From positions 216,980-280,979 of the forward strand of contig AODO01000010.1 in assembly GCA_000341795.1 (NCBI GenBank): a DNA stretch of 64,000 bases, given 5' to 3'. The notes beneath the pieces are model-generated. The model had not been told where the DNA came from and ran no database searches. It worked only from the letters and a program-made list of their open reading frames with translations. A program made the position numbers and the translations under genes. This DNA comes from Rhodococcus triatomae BKS 15-14. GTDB lineage: Bacteria > Actinomycetota > Actinomycetes > Mycobacteriales > Mycobacteriaceae. How positions within the stretch are numbered: the first letter of the stretch is position 1; every line of letters begins with the position of its first letter. Below, piece by piece: positions 51,603 through 61,003 of this stretch.

Positions 51603-52433
51603 TCAGGTCGCGGCGACGACACCGGTCCCCAGGAGCACCAGCAGGACGACGCCGAGCACGATCCGGTAACCGACGAACCAGTACATCGAGTGGTTGACCA
51701 CGAAACGCAACAGCCAGGCGATCGCCGCGTAGCCGATGAGGAACGAGATCGCGGTCGCGACGAACAGCTGCGCGCCGCTGGCATTCAGCCCCTCACCGGC
51801 CGGAGCGAACGCGTCGGGCAGCGAGAACAACCCGGCCGCGGTGACCGCGGGGATGGCGAGGAGGAACGAGTACCGGGCGGCGGCCTCGCGGGTGAGCCCG
51901 AGGAAGAGGCCGGCACTGATGGTGCCGCCGGAGCGTGACACGCCCGGAACGAGGGCGAGCGCCTGCGCCGAACCCATCACGATGCCGTCCCGGAGCGACA
52001 ACTCCTCGATGGGCCTGCGCTTGCGGCCGTAGTACTCGGCGGCGGCGATCACCAGCGCGAAGACGATGAGCATCGTCGCCACGACCCACAGGTTGCGGGC
52101 CGCCGTGCGGACCTGATCCTTGAACAGGAATCCGAGGACACCGACAGGGATGGTGCCGATGATGACGTACCAGCCCATCTTGTAGTCGTGGTCACGGCGG
52201 TCGGGATGGAGCAGGCCCCGGAACCAGGCCATCGCGATCCGCGCGATGTCGCGGGCGAAGTAGACGAGCACCGCCGCCTCGGTGCCGAGCTGGGTGACGG
52301 CGGTGAAGGATGCGCCCGCATCCGTCTGCCAGAACAGCTCCGACACGATCCGCAGGTGCCCGGACGAGGAGATCGGCAGGAACTCGGTCAGGCCCTGGAC
52401 GATGCCGAGGACGATCGCCTGCAACCAGGTCAT
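51603..52433 (-). CDS. uppP: undecaprenyl-diphosphatase UppP
   Basis: A 276-residue integral membrane phosphatase that recycles the undecaprenyl carrier used in cell-wall synthesis. The motifs are [15 protein letters not shown] near the N terminus (Glu and Ser-rich active-site loop) and [10 protein letters not shown] (about residues 155-164, with the catalytic Arg). About eight helices are visible. The ATG (complement of 52431-52433) has GGGGAG upstream; a GTG 15 bases earlier is less likely. It is the first gene of the run to cinA and diverges from the aldo/keto reductase gene. Confidence 0.95.
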   Translation of the reverse strand: MTWLQAIVLGIVQGLTEFLPISSSGHLRIVSELFWQTDAGASFTAVTQLGTEAAVLVYFARDIARIAMAWFRGLLHPDRRDHDYKMGWYVIIGTIPVGVLGFLFKDQVRTAARNLWVVATMLIVFALVIAAAEYYGRKRRPIEELSLRDGIVMGSAQALALVPGVSRSGGTISAGLFLGLTREAAARYSFLLAIPAVTAAGLFSLPDAFAPAGEGLNASGAQLFVATAISFLIGYAAIAWLLRFVVNHSMYWFVGYRIVLGVVLLVLLGTGVVAAT

Positions 52434-52602
52434 CGACTCCCCGATCACCGCACGTGCCTTTCGGTCTCGATCGAGCGGGGTTCCAGGAGGTGAGCCATCG
52501 ACGTGGCGGAGTGACGCATCACGCAGTGCACCGTACCCGGCGAGTCAGCCGCCCATGCATCTCGCTCCACCACTACCCTGTCGCAATTGTGGTGATCGAA
52601 CG

Positions 52603-53529
52603 ATGAAGCAGCGCACCGTCGGACGCAGCGGCCTGCGTGTCTCCCGACTCGGCCTCGGAACCCTGTCGTGGGGCCGGGACACCGACGGGGACGAGGCCGC
52701 GGCGCAACTGCTCGGCTTCGTGGAAGCCGGTGGCACCCTGGTCGATTCGTCTCCGTTCTACGGCGGCGGGACCGCCCAGCGGATTCTCGCGGAACTGCTC
52801 GACGATGTCGTGCCGCGGGCGGATCTGGTGATCTCGAGCACGTCGGGTGTCCACACGGACGGAGTCGACTGCTCACGCCGTCGCCTGCTCGCCCAGCTCG
52901 ACGACACCCTGCGCGAACTCGGCACCGACCACCTCGACCTGTGGCAGGTCGCGACGTGGGATCCGCAGACCCCCGTCGACGAGGTCGCCGCGACTCTCGC
53001 GTACGCGGTCGACTCGGGCCGGGTGCGGTACGTCGGCGCACGAGGTCACCTGGGCTGGCAGCTGGCGACCACGGCGACGTCCCGGTCACTCGGCTCGACG
53101 GCGCTGACCGCGACCCAGGCCGAGTACTCGCTGCTCGCCCGCGGCGTCGAGGAGGAGGTGGTCCCGGCGGCGCAGCATCACGCCATCGGGATGCTCGCCG
53201 CGGTGCCTCTCGCCGGCGGAGTGCTCACCGGCAAGTACCGCGGCGGAGTGCCCGCCGATTCCCGCGGCGCGGCCGATGCGGCGGGACCGTCGGTCGATCG
53301 GTACCTGACCGCCGACGCGGGACTCGTCGTCGACGCCGTCATCACCGCCGCGGACGGGCTCGGCGCATCGCCGCTCGCCGTCGCGCTGGCCTGGGTGCGG
53401 GACCGGCCCGGGGTGGCGAGCGCGATCGTCGGCGCCCGCGACTACGCGCAGGTGACCGGAGTGCTCGCGGCGGAGGAGCTGGAACTGCCCGCGGCGATCT
53501 CCTCGGCACTCGACGACGTGAGTGCCTAA
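52603..53529 (+). CDS. aldo/keto reductase
   Basis: A 308-residue NADPH-dependent oxidoreductase of the aldo/keto reductase superfamily: GRSGLRVSRLGLGTLSWG (residues 7-24), the catalytic Asp and Tyr region VDSSPFYGGG, and ALAWVRDRPGVASAIVGARD near the C terminus. The usual active-site Lys and His positions appear substituted (ISSTSGVHT), so activity may differ; the substrate is unknown. TACCCT (52574-52579) is the probable -10. The stop overlaps the alternative start of the next gene. Confidence 0.85.
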   Translation: MKQRTVGRSGLRVSRLGLGTLSWGRDTDGDEAAAQLLGFVEAGGTLVDSSPFYGGGTAQRILAELLDDVVPRADLVISSTSGVHTDGVDCSRRRLLAQLDDTLRELGTDHLDLWQVATWDPQTPVDEVAATLAYAVDSGRVRYVGARGHLGWQLATTATSRSLGSTALTATQAEYSLLARGVEEEVVPAAQHHAIGMLAAVPLAGGVLTGKYRGGVPADSRGAADAAGPSVDRYLTADAGLVVDAVITAADGLGASPLAVALAWVRDRPGVASAIVGARDYAQVTGVLAAEELELPAAISSALDDVSA

Positions 53530-53539
53530 CCTCGTACCT

Positions 53540-53977
53540 GTGGACGAGAGCGTCGCGCGGGAACTGTTCGCGGCGGCCCGGGTCGCGGCGCTGGGCACGG
53601 TGACGCGGGACGGTCTGCCGCACGTGGTGCCGGTGGTGTTCGCGCTGACGGGCGGCGTGATCGCGAGCGCCGTCGACGGGAAACCGAAGTCGACGCGCGA
53701 GCTGCGCCGGCTCGCCAATGTCCGGGCGTCCGGCCGGGCCTCCGTCCTCGTCGACGAGTACGACGAGGACTGGACCCGCCTGTGGTGGGTCCGGGCCGAC
53801 GGACCGGCGGACGTGGTGGACGCCACCTCACCGGTGGGCGCGGCGGGCATCGAGGCGCTGTGCAGGAAGTATCCGCAGTACGGGGACGCCCCGCCGGCAG
53901 GCCCGGTCGTCGTCGTGCGGCCGCATCGATGGGTGTCGTGGATCGCCCGCGAGCCCGACGGCGGAAGGGCAGGCTAA
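53540..53977 (+). CDS. TIGR03668-type PPOX/F420-dependent flavoprotein
   Basis: A 145-residue split-barrel protein of the pyridoxamine-oxidase/F420 family, TIGR03668 type: ELFAAARVAALGTVTRDGLPHVVPVVFAL (about residues 6-34), then the RRLANVRASGRASVLVDEYDEDWTRLWWVRADG signature, here split by a loop. It probably binds F420 or a flavin. The GTG at 53540 matches family N termini; an earlier GTG at 53522 overlaps the aldo/keto reductase stop. The 3' end overlaps a candidate IdeR box. Confidence 0.85.
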   Translation: MDESVARELFAAARVAALGTVTRDGLPHVVPVVFALTGGVIASAVDGKPKSTRELRRLANVRASGRASVLVDEYDEDWTRLWWVRADGPADVVDATSPVGAAGIEALCRKYPQYGDAPPAGPVVVVRPHRWVSWIAREPDGGRAG

Positions 53978-53982
53978 CCTGT
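53964..53982. promoter_or_regulatory. candidate IdeR/DtxR iron box before hmuO
   Basis: The 19 bases here match the IdeR consensus (TTAGGTTAGGCTAACCTAA) at 13 positions; the central half-site GGCTAACCT (53972-53980) is exact. TAACCT (53975-53980) inside it could also be the -10. IdeR represses iron-uptake genes when iron is plentiful, which suits the heme oxygenase/heme importer operon. The box overlaps the stop codon of the preceding gene. Confidence 0.55.
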
Positions 53983-54059
53983 TCGAGACGTGGGTTCCCG
54001 ACAACGTGTCTCCATGATCGGCCCACGTCCCACCACCGACCTTCCAGACAGGGGTAGCG

Positions 54060-54737
54060 ATGACAGTGCTCGACCCGGCGGCCGCCACCGCGCCCGGATT
54101 CGCCGAGCGGATCAAGGTGCAGACCGACGACGCGCACCGCCGAACCGAACAGTCCCGTTTCGTCGGCGACCTGCTCGCCGGCAAGCTCACGCCCGCCGCG
54201 CACGCCGACCTCATCGCGCAGACCTACCTCGTGTACCGGACCCTCGAGGACGCCGGTCGCACCCACGCCGACGACCCACTCGTCGCGCCCTTCCTCGGTG
54301 CAGAACTGCTCCGTACGGATGCCCTCGAAGCGGACCTCGAGTTCCTGCTCGGCGCTCAGTGGCGGGACCGGGTGACGGCGACGCAGGCGACGCAGCGGTA
54401 CATCGACCGTCTCGACGAGGTCGCGTACGACTGGCCTGCCGGATTCGTCGCCCACCACTACATCCGCTACCTCGGCGACCTGTCCGGCGGACAGATCATC
54501 CGCCGGATGCTCGAACGCGCCTACGGGTACACCACCGACGGCCTCCGCTTCTACATCTTCGACGCCATCGAGAAGCCGAAGCTCTACAAGGACGCCTATC
54601 GGGCGAAGCTGGACGCGGCGCCGCTGTCGGAGGACGAGCAGCAGCGGCTGATCGACGAGGTCAATCTCGCCTACGAACTCAACGGCGCCCTGTTCGCGGA
54701 TCTCGAGGCCGACATCGACACCTACCTGATCAAGTGA
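54060..54737 (+). CDS. hmuO: heme oxygenase HmuO
   Basis: A 225-residue heme oxygenase that cleaves heme to biliverdin, CO and iron. The proximal ligand is His26 in DDAHRRTEQ, and the distal-helix motif is YLGDLSGGQIIRR (about residues 139-151). It is of the HmuO/HO-1-like (biliverdin IX-alpha) type, as in Corynebacterium diphtheriae. The ATG at 54060 is followed downstream by hmuT in a GTGA overlap, so heme release and heme import are in one operon. A candidate IdeR box lies about 80 bases upstream. Confidence 0.95.
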   Translation: MTVLDPAAATAPGFAERIKVQTDDAHRRTEQSRFVGDLLAGKLTPAAHADLIAQTYLVYRTLEDAGRTHADDPLVAPFLGAELLRTDALEADLEFLLGAQWRDRVTATQATQRYIDRLDEVAYDWPAGFVAHHYIRYLGDLSGGQIIRRMLERAYGYTTDGLRFYIFDAIEKPKLYKDAYRAKLDAAPLSEDEQQRLIDEVNLAYELNGALFADLEADIDTYLIK

Positions 54738-55762
54738 TTCGCTCGATGTCCCCGCGCACTCGGACGGCCCTGCGCGCCGCCGCGGTCGTCCTCGCCGCCA
54801 CGCTGGTGACCGCCGGCTGCGGCGCGCAGGATTCGCCGACGGCCGAGCAGTCCGGGCACACCACGGCCACCCTGGAAAACCCCGACCCGACACCGATCGC
54901 CGACGACCCGGCACCGACCCTGCCCGTCACCGTCACCGGCTTCGACGGCACCGAGGTGACCGTCACCGACACGAGTCGCATCGTCGCCGCCGACCAGTAC
55001 GGGACCCTCACCGAGACGGTCTACGCCCTCGGTCTCGGCGACCGTCTCGTCGGCCGCGACACCGCCGCGAAGTTCCCCGCGGTCGAGTCGGTGGCGGACG
55101 TCACCCCGTCCGGACACTCGATGTCGGCGGAGGCGATCCTCGCGCTCAACCCGTCGGTGGTCCTGACCGACACCAGCATCGGCCCGCGGACCGTGCAGGA
55201 CCAGCTGCGCGCCGCAGGCATCCCCGTGGTGTTCTTCGACCCGACGCGCACCCTCGAGGGCGTACCCGGGCAGATCGAGGCCGTCGCGACGGCGCTGGGT
55301 GTCCCCGAGCAGGGTGCGGCGCTGGCCGCACGTACGTCGGACCAGATCGACGCGGCGAAGGCGATGACCCCCACCGACGGGACACCGCCGAAGATCGCGT
55401 TCCTGTACATGCGAGGCACGTCCATCACGATGCTCGCAGGCCCCGGCTCCGGCGCCGACTCGCTGATCGAGGCGGTCGGCGGCGTCGACGCAGGCACCGC
55501 CTCCGGGCTGACCCAGCAGTTCACCCCGATCACGAGCGAAGCAATGATCGCGTCCTCCCCCGACGTGTTCCTGATGATGACCAAGGGACTCGACTCGATC
55601 GGCGGCGTCGACGGTCTGGCCAAGATCCCCGGCATCGCCCAGACGCCCGCCGGTCGCAATCAGCGGGTCGTCGACATGGAGGACGGCGTCCTGCTCAGCT
55701 TCGGGCCCCGTTCCGGCGAGGTGTTGCAGGCACTCGCCGTCGCCCTGTACGGCCCCGAGTGA
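54734..55762 (+). CDS. hmuT: heme ABC transporter substrate-binding lipoprotein HmuT
   Basis: A 342-residue periplasmic-binding-protein-type lipoprotein for heme: lipobox TAGC with Cys29 (from the GTG start), a short Thr/Pro-rich linker, then a FecB-type fold (ALGLGDRLVGRDTAAKFPAVESVADV, ALNPSVVLTDTS). In the HmuT family a Tyr and His bind heme; candidates include the Tyr near residue 100 and the His in PSGHSMSAE. The GTG at 54734 overlaps the hmuO stop; an ATG at 54746 is possible. hmuU follows with a GTGA overlap. Confidence 0.9.
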   Translation: MIRSMSPRTRTALRAAAVVLAATLVTAGCGAQDSPTAEQSGHTTATLENPDPTPIADDPAPTLPVTVTGFDGTEVTVTDTSRIVAADQYGTLTETVYALGLGDRLVGRDTAAKFPAVESVADVTPSGHSMSAEAILALNPSVVLTDTSIGPRTVQDQLRAAGIPVVFFDPTRTLEGVPGQIEAVATALGVPEQGAALAARTSDQIDAAKAMTPTDGTPPKIAFLYMRGTSITMLAGPGSGADSLIEAVGGVDAGTASGLTQQFTPITSEAMIASSPDVFLMMTKGLDSIGGVDGLAKIPGIAQTPAGRNQRVVDMEDGVLLSFGPRSGEVLQALAVALYGPE

Positions 55763-56835
55763 CCACCCGCACCGTCGCTCCGACCCCGCGCGGCGAGTCC
55801 AGGCGGCCGAGCCCGGCCGTCGTCCTCATCGCGCTGGGGGCGGGGCTTCTCGTGCTCGCCCTCGTCTCGGCGTGCGTCGGCCAGGTGCCGACATCGCCGG
55901 CCGAGGTGCTCGGCTCGATCGCCCACCGCATCGGGTTCGACGTCGGGCCGATGCCCGCACATCCCGTCGGGGAGGTCACCCTCTGGGAGGTCCGGTTCCC
56001 GCGGGTGATCCTCGCAATCGTCGTCGGCGCCGGACTGGCATGCGCAGGTGCGCTGCTGCAGGGCGTGTTCGCGAACCCGCTCGCCGAACCGGGCGTCATC
56101 GGAGTCTCCGCCGGAGCCGCGGTCGGCGCGTGCGCGGTGATCCTCACCGGCGGGGCGTTCGTCGCAGGCACGGCCGTCGCCGCGGCTGCATTCGTGACCG
56201 GCCTCGTCACGACGATCCTCGTCTATCTGCTCGCCAGATCCGAGGGGCGTACCGAGGTGGTCACGCTCGTTCTCACCGGCGTCGCGATCAACGCCTTCGC
56301 CGGTGGTCTGATCGCGTTCTTCACCTTCGTCGCCGATCCCGCCGCTCGCGACCAGATCGTCTTCTGGCAGCTCGGCAGCCTCAACGGTGCCACCTGGCAG
56401 GCGGTCGCCGTCGTCACCCCGATGGCGATCGTGGGCATCGCCGTCACCATGCTGATCGCCCACCGGCTCGACCTGCTGGCCCTCGGTGAGGCCGCCGCCG
56501 CCCATCTCGGCGTCAACGTCGAACGGCTCCGGCAGATCGCGGTCCTGATCGTCGCGCTGCTCGTGTCGGCGTCGGTCGCGTTCACCGGCATCATCCTGTT
56601 CGTCGGCCTCGTCGTCCCGCACCTGATGCGGATGATCGTCGGGCCCGCGCACCGGATCCTGATCCCCGCCAGCGTTCTCTGCGGCGCCATCGTGCTGCTC
56701 GCCGCCGACCTCGGCGCCCGCACCCTGGTTCCGAACGCCGACCTGCCGCTCGGCATGCTGACGTCCCTGGTCGGTGGGCCGTTCTTCTTCTGGATGCTCC
56801 GCCGCACCCGCAAGCAGCAGGGAGGCTGGGCGTGA
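55759..56835 (+). CDS. hmuU: heme ABC transporter permease HmuU
   Basis: A 358-residue FecCD-type permease with about nine or ten helices. Conserved features are VRFPRVILAIVVGAGLACAGALLQGVFANPLAEPGVIGVSAGA (about residues 76-118, split by a loop) and the GLVVPHLMRMIVGPAHR ATPase-contact loop (about residues 284-300). It forms the membrane channel of the heme importer. The GTG at 55759 overlaps the hmuT stop and the stop overlaps hmuV. Confidence 0.92.
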   Translation: MTTRTVAPTPRGESRRPSPAVVLIALGAGLLVLALVSACVGQVPTSPAEVLGSIAHRIGFDVGPMPAHPVGEVTLWEVRFPRVILAIVVGAGLACAGALLQGVFANPLAEPGVIGVSAGAAVGACAVILTGGAFVAGTAVAAAAFVTGLVTTILVYLLARSEGRTEVVTLVLTGVAINAFAGGLIAFFTFVADPAARDQIVFWQLGSLNGATWQAVAVVTPMAIVGIAVTMLIAHRLDLLALGEAAAAHLGVNVERLRQIAVLIVALLVSASVAFTGIILFVGLVVPHLMRMIVGPAHRILIPASVLCGAIVLLAADLGARTLVPNADLPLGMLTSLVGGPFFFWMLRRTRKQQGGWA

Positions 56836-57680
56836 GCGTGTCGACTCGGTTGCGCGGGATGTTCGCCCGCGACCTGCCCGTCCCCGCGCACCCCGAAGCC
56901 GGTGCCGTGACGATGCGGGCCGTCGACGTCGCCGTCGACCGCGGACCGCGCCGGGTCCTCGACTCGGTGTCCCTCGACGTCCGCGCCGGCGAGGTCCTCG
57001 CCCTGGTCGGCCCGAACGGCGCGGGCAAGTCCACCCTGCTCGCCGCGCTGTCCGGGGACACCGCCGTCGCGGGAGGCCACGTCGAACTCGACGGCAGACC
57101 GCTCGGCGACTGGACCGGATCGGACATGGCGCGCCTGCGTGCGGTGCTGCCACAACAGCACACCGTCGGGTTCTCCTTCACGGCGGCCGAGGTCGTCCGG
57201 ATGGGCCGCACCCCGTGGGCGCGCACGGTGCTGCGGGACGAGGACGACGACGCGGTCGCCGAGGCGATGACGGCCTGCGACGTGACACGGTTCGCGACCC
57301 GCCCGTTCGCGGCCCTGTCCGGGGGCGAGAAGGCCCGGGTGGCCCTGGCCCGGGTGCTGGCGCAGCGCACCGCGACGCTGCTGCTCGACGAGCCGACCGC
57401 CGCCCTCGACCTCGGGCACCAGGAAGCGGTGATGCACCTCGCCGCCGAACGGGCGCGCGCGGGCGCCGCGGTGGTCGTGGTCCTGCACGACCTGGCGTTG
57501 GCGGCCGCGTACGCGGGTCGGGTTGCCGTGCTCGCGGACGGTGGCCTCGCCGCCGTCGGAGCACCCCGCGCGGTCCTCGACGAGGAACTGCTCGGCCGCG
57601 TCTACGGGCACCCGGTTGAGGTCCTGAACCATCCGCGGACGGGCGCCCAGCTCGTACTGCCGCGCCGCGACCCGGACTGA
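56832..57680 (+). CDS. hmuV: heme ABC transporter ATPase HmuV
   Basis: A 282-residue ABC ATPase energising HmuTU. The Walker A is GPNGAGKST (about residues 60-68), the signature LSGGEKARVALARVLAQ (about 165-181), and the Walker B LLLDEPTAALD. It is of the FepC/HmuV type. The GTG at 56832 overlaps the hmuU stop. The N-terminal ~20 residues are an extension not found in most homologues. The second BTAD regulator starts 53 bases downstream. Confidence 0.93.
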   Translation: MSVSTRLRGMFARDLPVPAHPEAGAVTMRAVDVAVDRGPRRVLDSVSLDVRAGEVLALVGPNGAGKSTLLAALSGDTAVAGGHVELDGRPLGDWTGSDMARLRAVLPQQHTVGFSFTAAEVVRMGRTPWARTVLRDEDDDAVAEAMTACDVTRFATRPFAALSGGEKARVALARVLAQRTATLLLDEPTAALDLGHQEAVMHLAAERARAGAAVVVVLHDLALAAAYAGRVAVLADGGLAAVGAPRAVLDEELLGRVYGHPVEVLNHPRTGAQLVLPRRDPD

Positions 57681-57733
57681 CCCGCCGCGGATCGCGCGCA
57701 GGACCGACGCCGCGGCGTTACGCTGCCGCTGCG

Positions 57734-60700
57734 ATGACCGAGTTGCACGCGGTGCCTTCGGCGCCCACACCGGTGACCGCCGTGCACCTGCGGGTGCTCG
57801 GCCCCCTCGCCGCGTCCGTCGCGGGCACCCCGGTGACGCTCGGGGGTCCCGGTGCGAGGTCGGTGCTCGCGCGGCTGGTGTCCGCGGCGGGCCGCGTGGT
57901 GTCCACGGACCTGCTGATCGACGACCTGTGGTCGGGACAGCCGCCGCCGAAGGCATTGGCCGCACTGCAGGTGCACGTGTCGAACCTGCGACGGCTGCTC
58001 GAACCGACACGGGCACCCCGCACGCCCGCGTCGGTGATCCTCAGCGTCCCGCCCGGCTACGCCCTGCGGCTGCCCGCCGACTCCGTCGACGTCTGGCACT
58101 TCGAACAGCTGGTCACCTCGGGTCTCCGCGAATCCGAGCCGACCGTTCGTGCCGACACCCTGTCGGCTGCACTCGATCTCGCGACCGGTGAGCCGTACCA
58201 CGAGTTCACCGAAGCCGAGTGGGCGCGGGCGGAGAGCACTCGCCTCGGCCGGCTGCGGTGCACCGCGGTCGAGGCGTGGGCGCAGGCGCACCTGGAACTC
58301 GGCAGGCCCGAACTCGTCGTCGACACCCTGAGCCGGCACACGGACGATCAGCCGGGACGGGAGGGCGGCGTCCGGCTCTGCGCCCTGGCGCTGTACCGCA
58401 CGGGACGCCAGGCGGACGCACTGGAGGTGCTGCGGCGAACGCGGACCTTTCTCGCCGACGAGCTCGGGGTGGATCCCTCCCCCAACCTCCGTACGCTCGA
58501 ACACGAGATCCTGCGGCAGGACCCGGCGCTGACACAGCCCGCACCCACCCGCCGCCTGACCCTCGTCACGGACCGCCCCGCCGCCACCCCGGACGTCCGG
58601 TGGAACGAGGCGCCCGCCACCGGGATCGACGATCTCCTCGACGAGATCCGGGCGACCGCCGTCCGCGCCGCCGGCTCGGGCCTGCAGGTGGTGTGGATCG
58701 GCGGCGATGCAGGTGAGGGCAAGAGCACCCTGGCCCGGACCTTCACCGACGAGGCGGCGGCCTCCGGCTGGCGGGCGGCCCGCGGCAACTGCCCGGAGGT
58801 GGACGGCGCTCCCGCGGGATGGCCCTGGATCGAAGCGCTGCGCGAGCTCGAGGAGGACGTCCCCGCCTCCTGTACGCCCTTCCAGATCGGACAGCGTGTG
58901 GCGGACCTGCTCGGCCGGCCGGATGGTCGCACCGTCGTTCTGCTCGACGACACCCACCGCGCCGACGAGCCGACCCTCCAGATCCTTCGCCACGTCGCCG
59001 CGGTCGAAGCCAGGTCGAACACGCTGCTGCTGTGCACCTTTCGTCCCGCGGAGGTCGGCTCCGATCTCCAGGCGACGTGGGCGGCGACCGCCGCCGTCCC
59101 GGGAACACGGCTGATGCTGCGCGGGCTCGGCCGCGACGGCGCGGCGGCGATCGCCCGGGAGACGGGGCTCGCCGAACTCGACGACGCCCTGCTCACCGAA
59201 CTGCTCGAGCGAACCAACGGCAATCCACTGTTCCTGCGCGAGTACACCCGACTCCTCGCCTCCGAGGGCGTCGACGCGTTCCGTTCCCGCGTCCCCGACG
59301 GGGTCAGGGACGTGCTGGGCAGGCGGATCGCTCGGCTCCCCGACCGCACCGTGCTCGAACTGCGCCGGGCGTCGGTCCTCGGACGCGAGTCGGACCTCGG
59401 AACACTCGCCGCGCTGGGCGGGACCGACGACGACACCCTCCTGGACGCGCTGGAGCCGGCCCTGCTCGCCGGGATCGTCACCGAACCCGCCCCGGACCGG
59501 GTGCGGTTCAGCCACGACCTCGTCCGCGCGACGCTCTACGACGAACTGCCGCCGATGCGGCGCCGCCGCCTGCACTCGTCGGCCCTGACCGCGCTGGCGG
59601 CGCGCAGCCCCGGCGACCTCGCCGCGCTCGCGCACCACGCAGCCGCGGCGGCGACACCTGCCACCGCCACCGCACTTCTCCACCACGTTCGGGCGGGTGC
59701 ACTCGACGCGGAACACAAAGCCGCCCACCGTGACGCGACGGCACTGTGGCGGGCCGCGGACTCGCTGTGCGCGATGGCGGACGATCAGGACCCGAGGACG
59801 ACCGTCGACGTCCTCGCCGCCGGCGTCGGGGCGCAGGCCCGGACCGGTGACGTGGTCGGCGCGCGAGCCCTCCGAACCCGCGCCGTCCGGCTCGCCCGAG
59901 AACTCGGTCACCCCGATGCGCTGCTGCGGGCAGTGACCTCGTGGACCGCGCCGGTGGTGTGGACGATCCAGGTCGACCCCGAACCGGACCGGGAGATGGT
60001 GGACGCGATCGACACCTGTCTCGCCCGCGACGACGTCGCCGCCGCGGACCGCGCACTGTTGCTCACGGCGAAGGTGTTCGAGTTGGAGGGGCACGACGAC
60101 CGGGCCTGCCTCGATGCGGCAGTCGCGGCGAGGGACACAGCGGCCGGATCCGGAGACGTCGAGGTGCGGCTCCGTGCGCTGAACGCGTTCGGGTACGTCG
60201 CATTCGGGCCCGATCTGGTGGCCGAGCGGGCCGACAACGCGGCGGCCCTGCTCGCCGCGGCCACCGAGGCGGGCGACGACGGATTCACCTGTGTCGCCTA
60301 CTTCCAACGGTTCCTGGCGGCCACCGCGGTGACGGACCTCGCGGCGGCCCGGGAGCATGCCCGGCAGGCGACGGAACTCGCGGCCGGGCATCAGCTGGGC
60401 CAGATGCTCGGCGTGCTGTCCGTCTACGACGCGCTGATCCTGCTGATGGCCGGCCGTGTCGACGAAGGGGTGGCGGCCTACGACGCCGTCTCCGCGGCGA
60501 TGGCGGCGCAGGGTGTCGCGTCGGCGCAGTGGATCGGGCTGATCGGGTGGATCGGTGCCGCAACATACGCCGGCGACCTGTCCGCACTCGTTCCCGTCCT
60601 CGAGGAACTCGAATCCGTTCGGCCACAGTCGGTACGGTTTCCGCTCGTCGTCGCGCTGCTCGACGCAGGGGACATCCGCCGGGCCCGTGAGCTGTGGGCG

Positions 60701-61003
60701 TCCAGCGACCCCTACGGCCGCGACTACTACTGGCTGGCGATGACGACCTTCCGGGCGCACGGGGCGGCGCGCCTCGGCGACACCGAGTGCGCGCGACACC
60801 TGTACGCCGAACTGCTGCCGTTCCGCGGGCGGATTGCCGGGCTCGACTCCGGGTCGTTCTACGCGGGTCCGGTCGACGCCGCGCTCGCCGCCCTCGCCGA
60901 GGCGCTCGGGGACGCCGAGGCGGCGGCCAACCACCGGACCGCCGCCTCGGAACTGGTCACACGGGTAGCGGACGAGCTGAACGCTCCGCCGCAACCGACC
61001 TGA
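57734..61003 (+). CDS. BTAD/AAA transcriptional regulator (AfsR/SARP-like)
   Basis: A 1089-residue regulator with a canonical OmpR-type winged helix (LRVLGPLAASVAGTPVTLGG... LQVHVSNLRRLLEP, residues ~17-95), a BTAD domain to about residue 250 (HTDDQPGREGGVRLCALALYRTGRQADALEVLRRTRTFLADELGVDP), an ATPase module with Walker A GDAGEGKST (Lys330) and VVLLDDTHRAD, and a long helical C-terminal part. It is related to, but clearly different from, the regulator at 33957-36869. TACGCT (57719-57724) is a probable -10 with a 9-base leader. Its 3' end overlaps the convergent membrane-protein gene by 47 bases; that gene is its likely target. Confidence 0.88.
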   Translation: MTELHAVPSAPTPVTAVHLRVLGPLAASVAGTPVTLGGPGARSVLARLVSAAGRVVSTDLLIDDLWSGQPPPKALAALQVHVSNLRRLLEPTRAPRTPASVILSVPPGYALRLPADSVDVWHFEQLVTSGLRESEPTVRADTLSAALDLATGEPYHEFTEAEWARAESTRLGRLRCTAVEAWAQAHLELGRPELVVDTLSRHTDDQPGREGGVRLCALALYRTGRQADALEVLRRTRTFLADELGVDPSPNLRTLEHEILRQDPALTQPAPTRRLTLVTDRPAATPDVRWNEAPATGIDDLLDEIRATAVRAAGSGLQVVWIGGDAGEGKSTLARTFTDEAAASGWRAARGNCPEVDGAPAGWPWIEALRELEEDVPASCTPFQIGQRVADLLGRPDGRTVVLLDDTHRADEPTLQILRHVAAVEARSNTLLLCTFRPAEVGSDLQATWAATAAVPGTRLMLRGLGRDGAAAIARETGLAELDDALLTELLERTNGNPLFLREYTRLLASEGVDAFRSRVPDGVRDVLGRRIARLPDRTVLELRRASVLGRESDLGTLAALGGTDDDTLLDALEPALLAGIVTEPAPDRVRFSHDLVRATLYDELPPMRRRRLHSSALTALAARSPGDLAALAHHAAAAATPATATALLHHVRAGALDAEHKAAHRDATALWRAADSLCAMADDQDPRTTVDVLAAGVGAQARTGDVVGARALRTRAVRLARELGHPDALLRAVTSWTAPVVWTIQVDPEPDREMVDAIDTCLARDDVAAADRALLLTAKVFELEGHDDRACLDAAVAARDTAAGSGDVEVRLRALNAFGYVAFGPDLVAERADNAAALLAAATEAGDDGFTCVAYFQRFLAATAVTDLAAAREHARQATELAAGHQLGQMLGVLSVYDALILLMAGRVDEGVAAYDAVSAAMAAQGVASAQWIGLIGWIGAATYAGDLSALVPVLEELESVRPQSVRFPLVVALLDAGDIRRARELWASSDPYGRDYYWLAMTTFRAHGAARLGDTECARHLYAELLPFRGRIAGLDSGSFYAGPVDAALAALAEALGDAEAAANHRTAASELVTRVADELNAPPQPT

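Noticed and set aside
57602..60994. 1130-residue minus-strand open frame
   Set aside because: Antisense to the BTAD regulator, whose winged helix, BTAD and Walker motifs are clear; no domain in the shadow.
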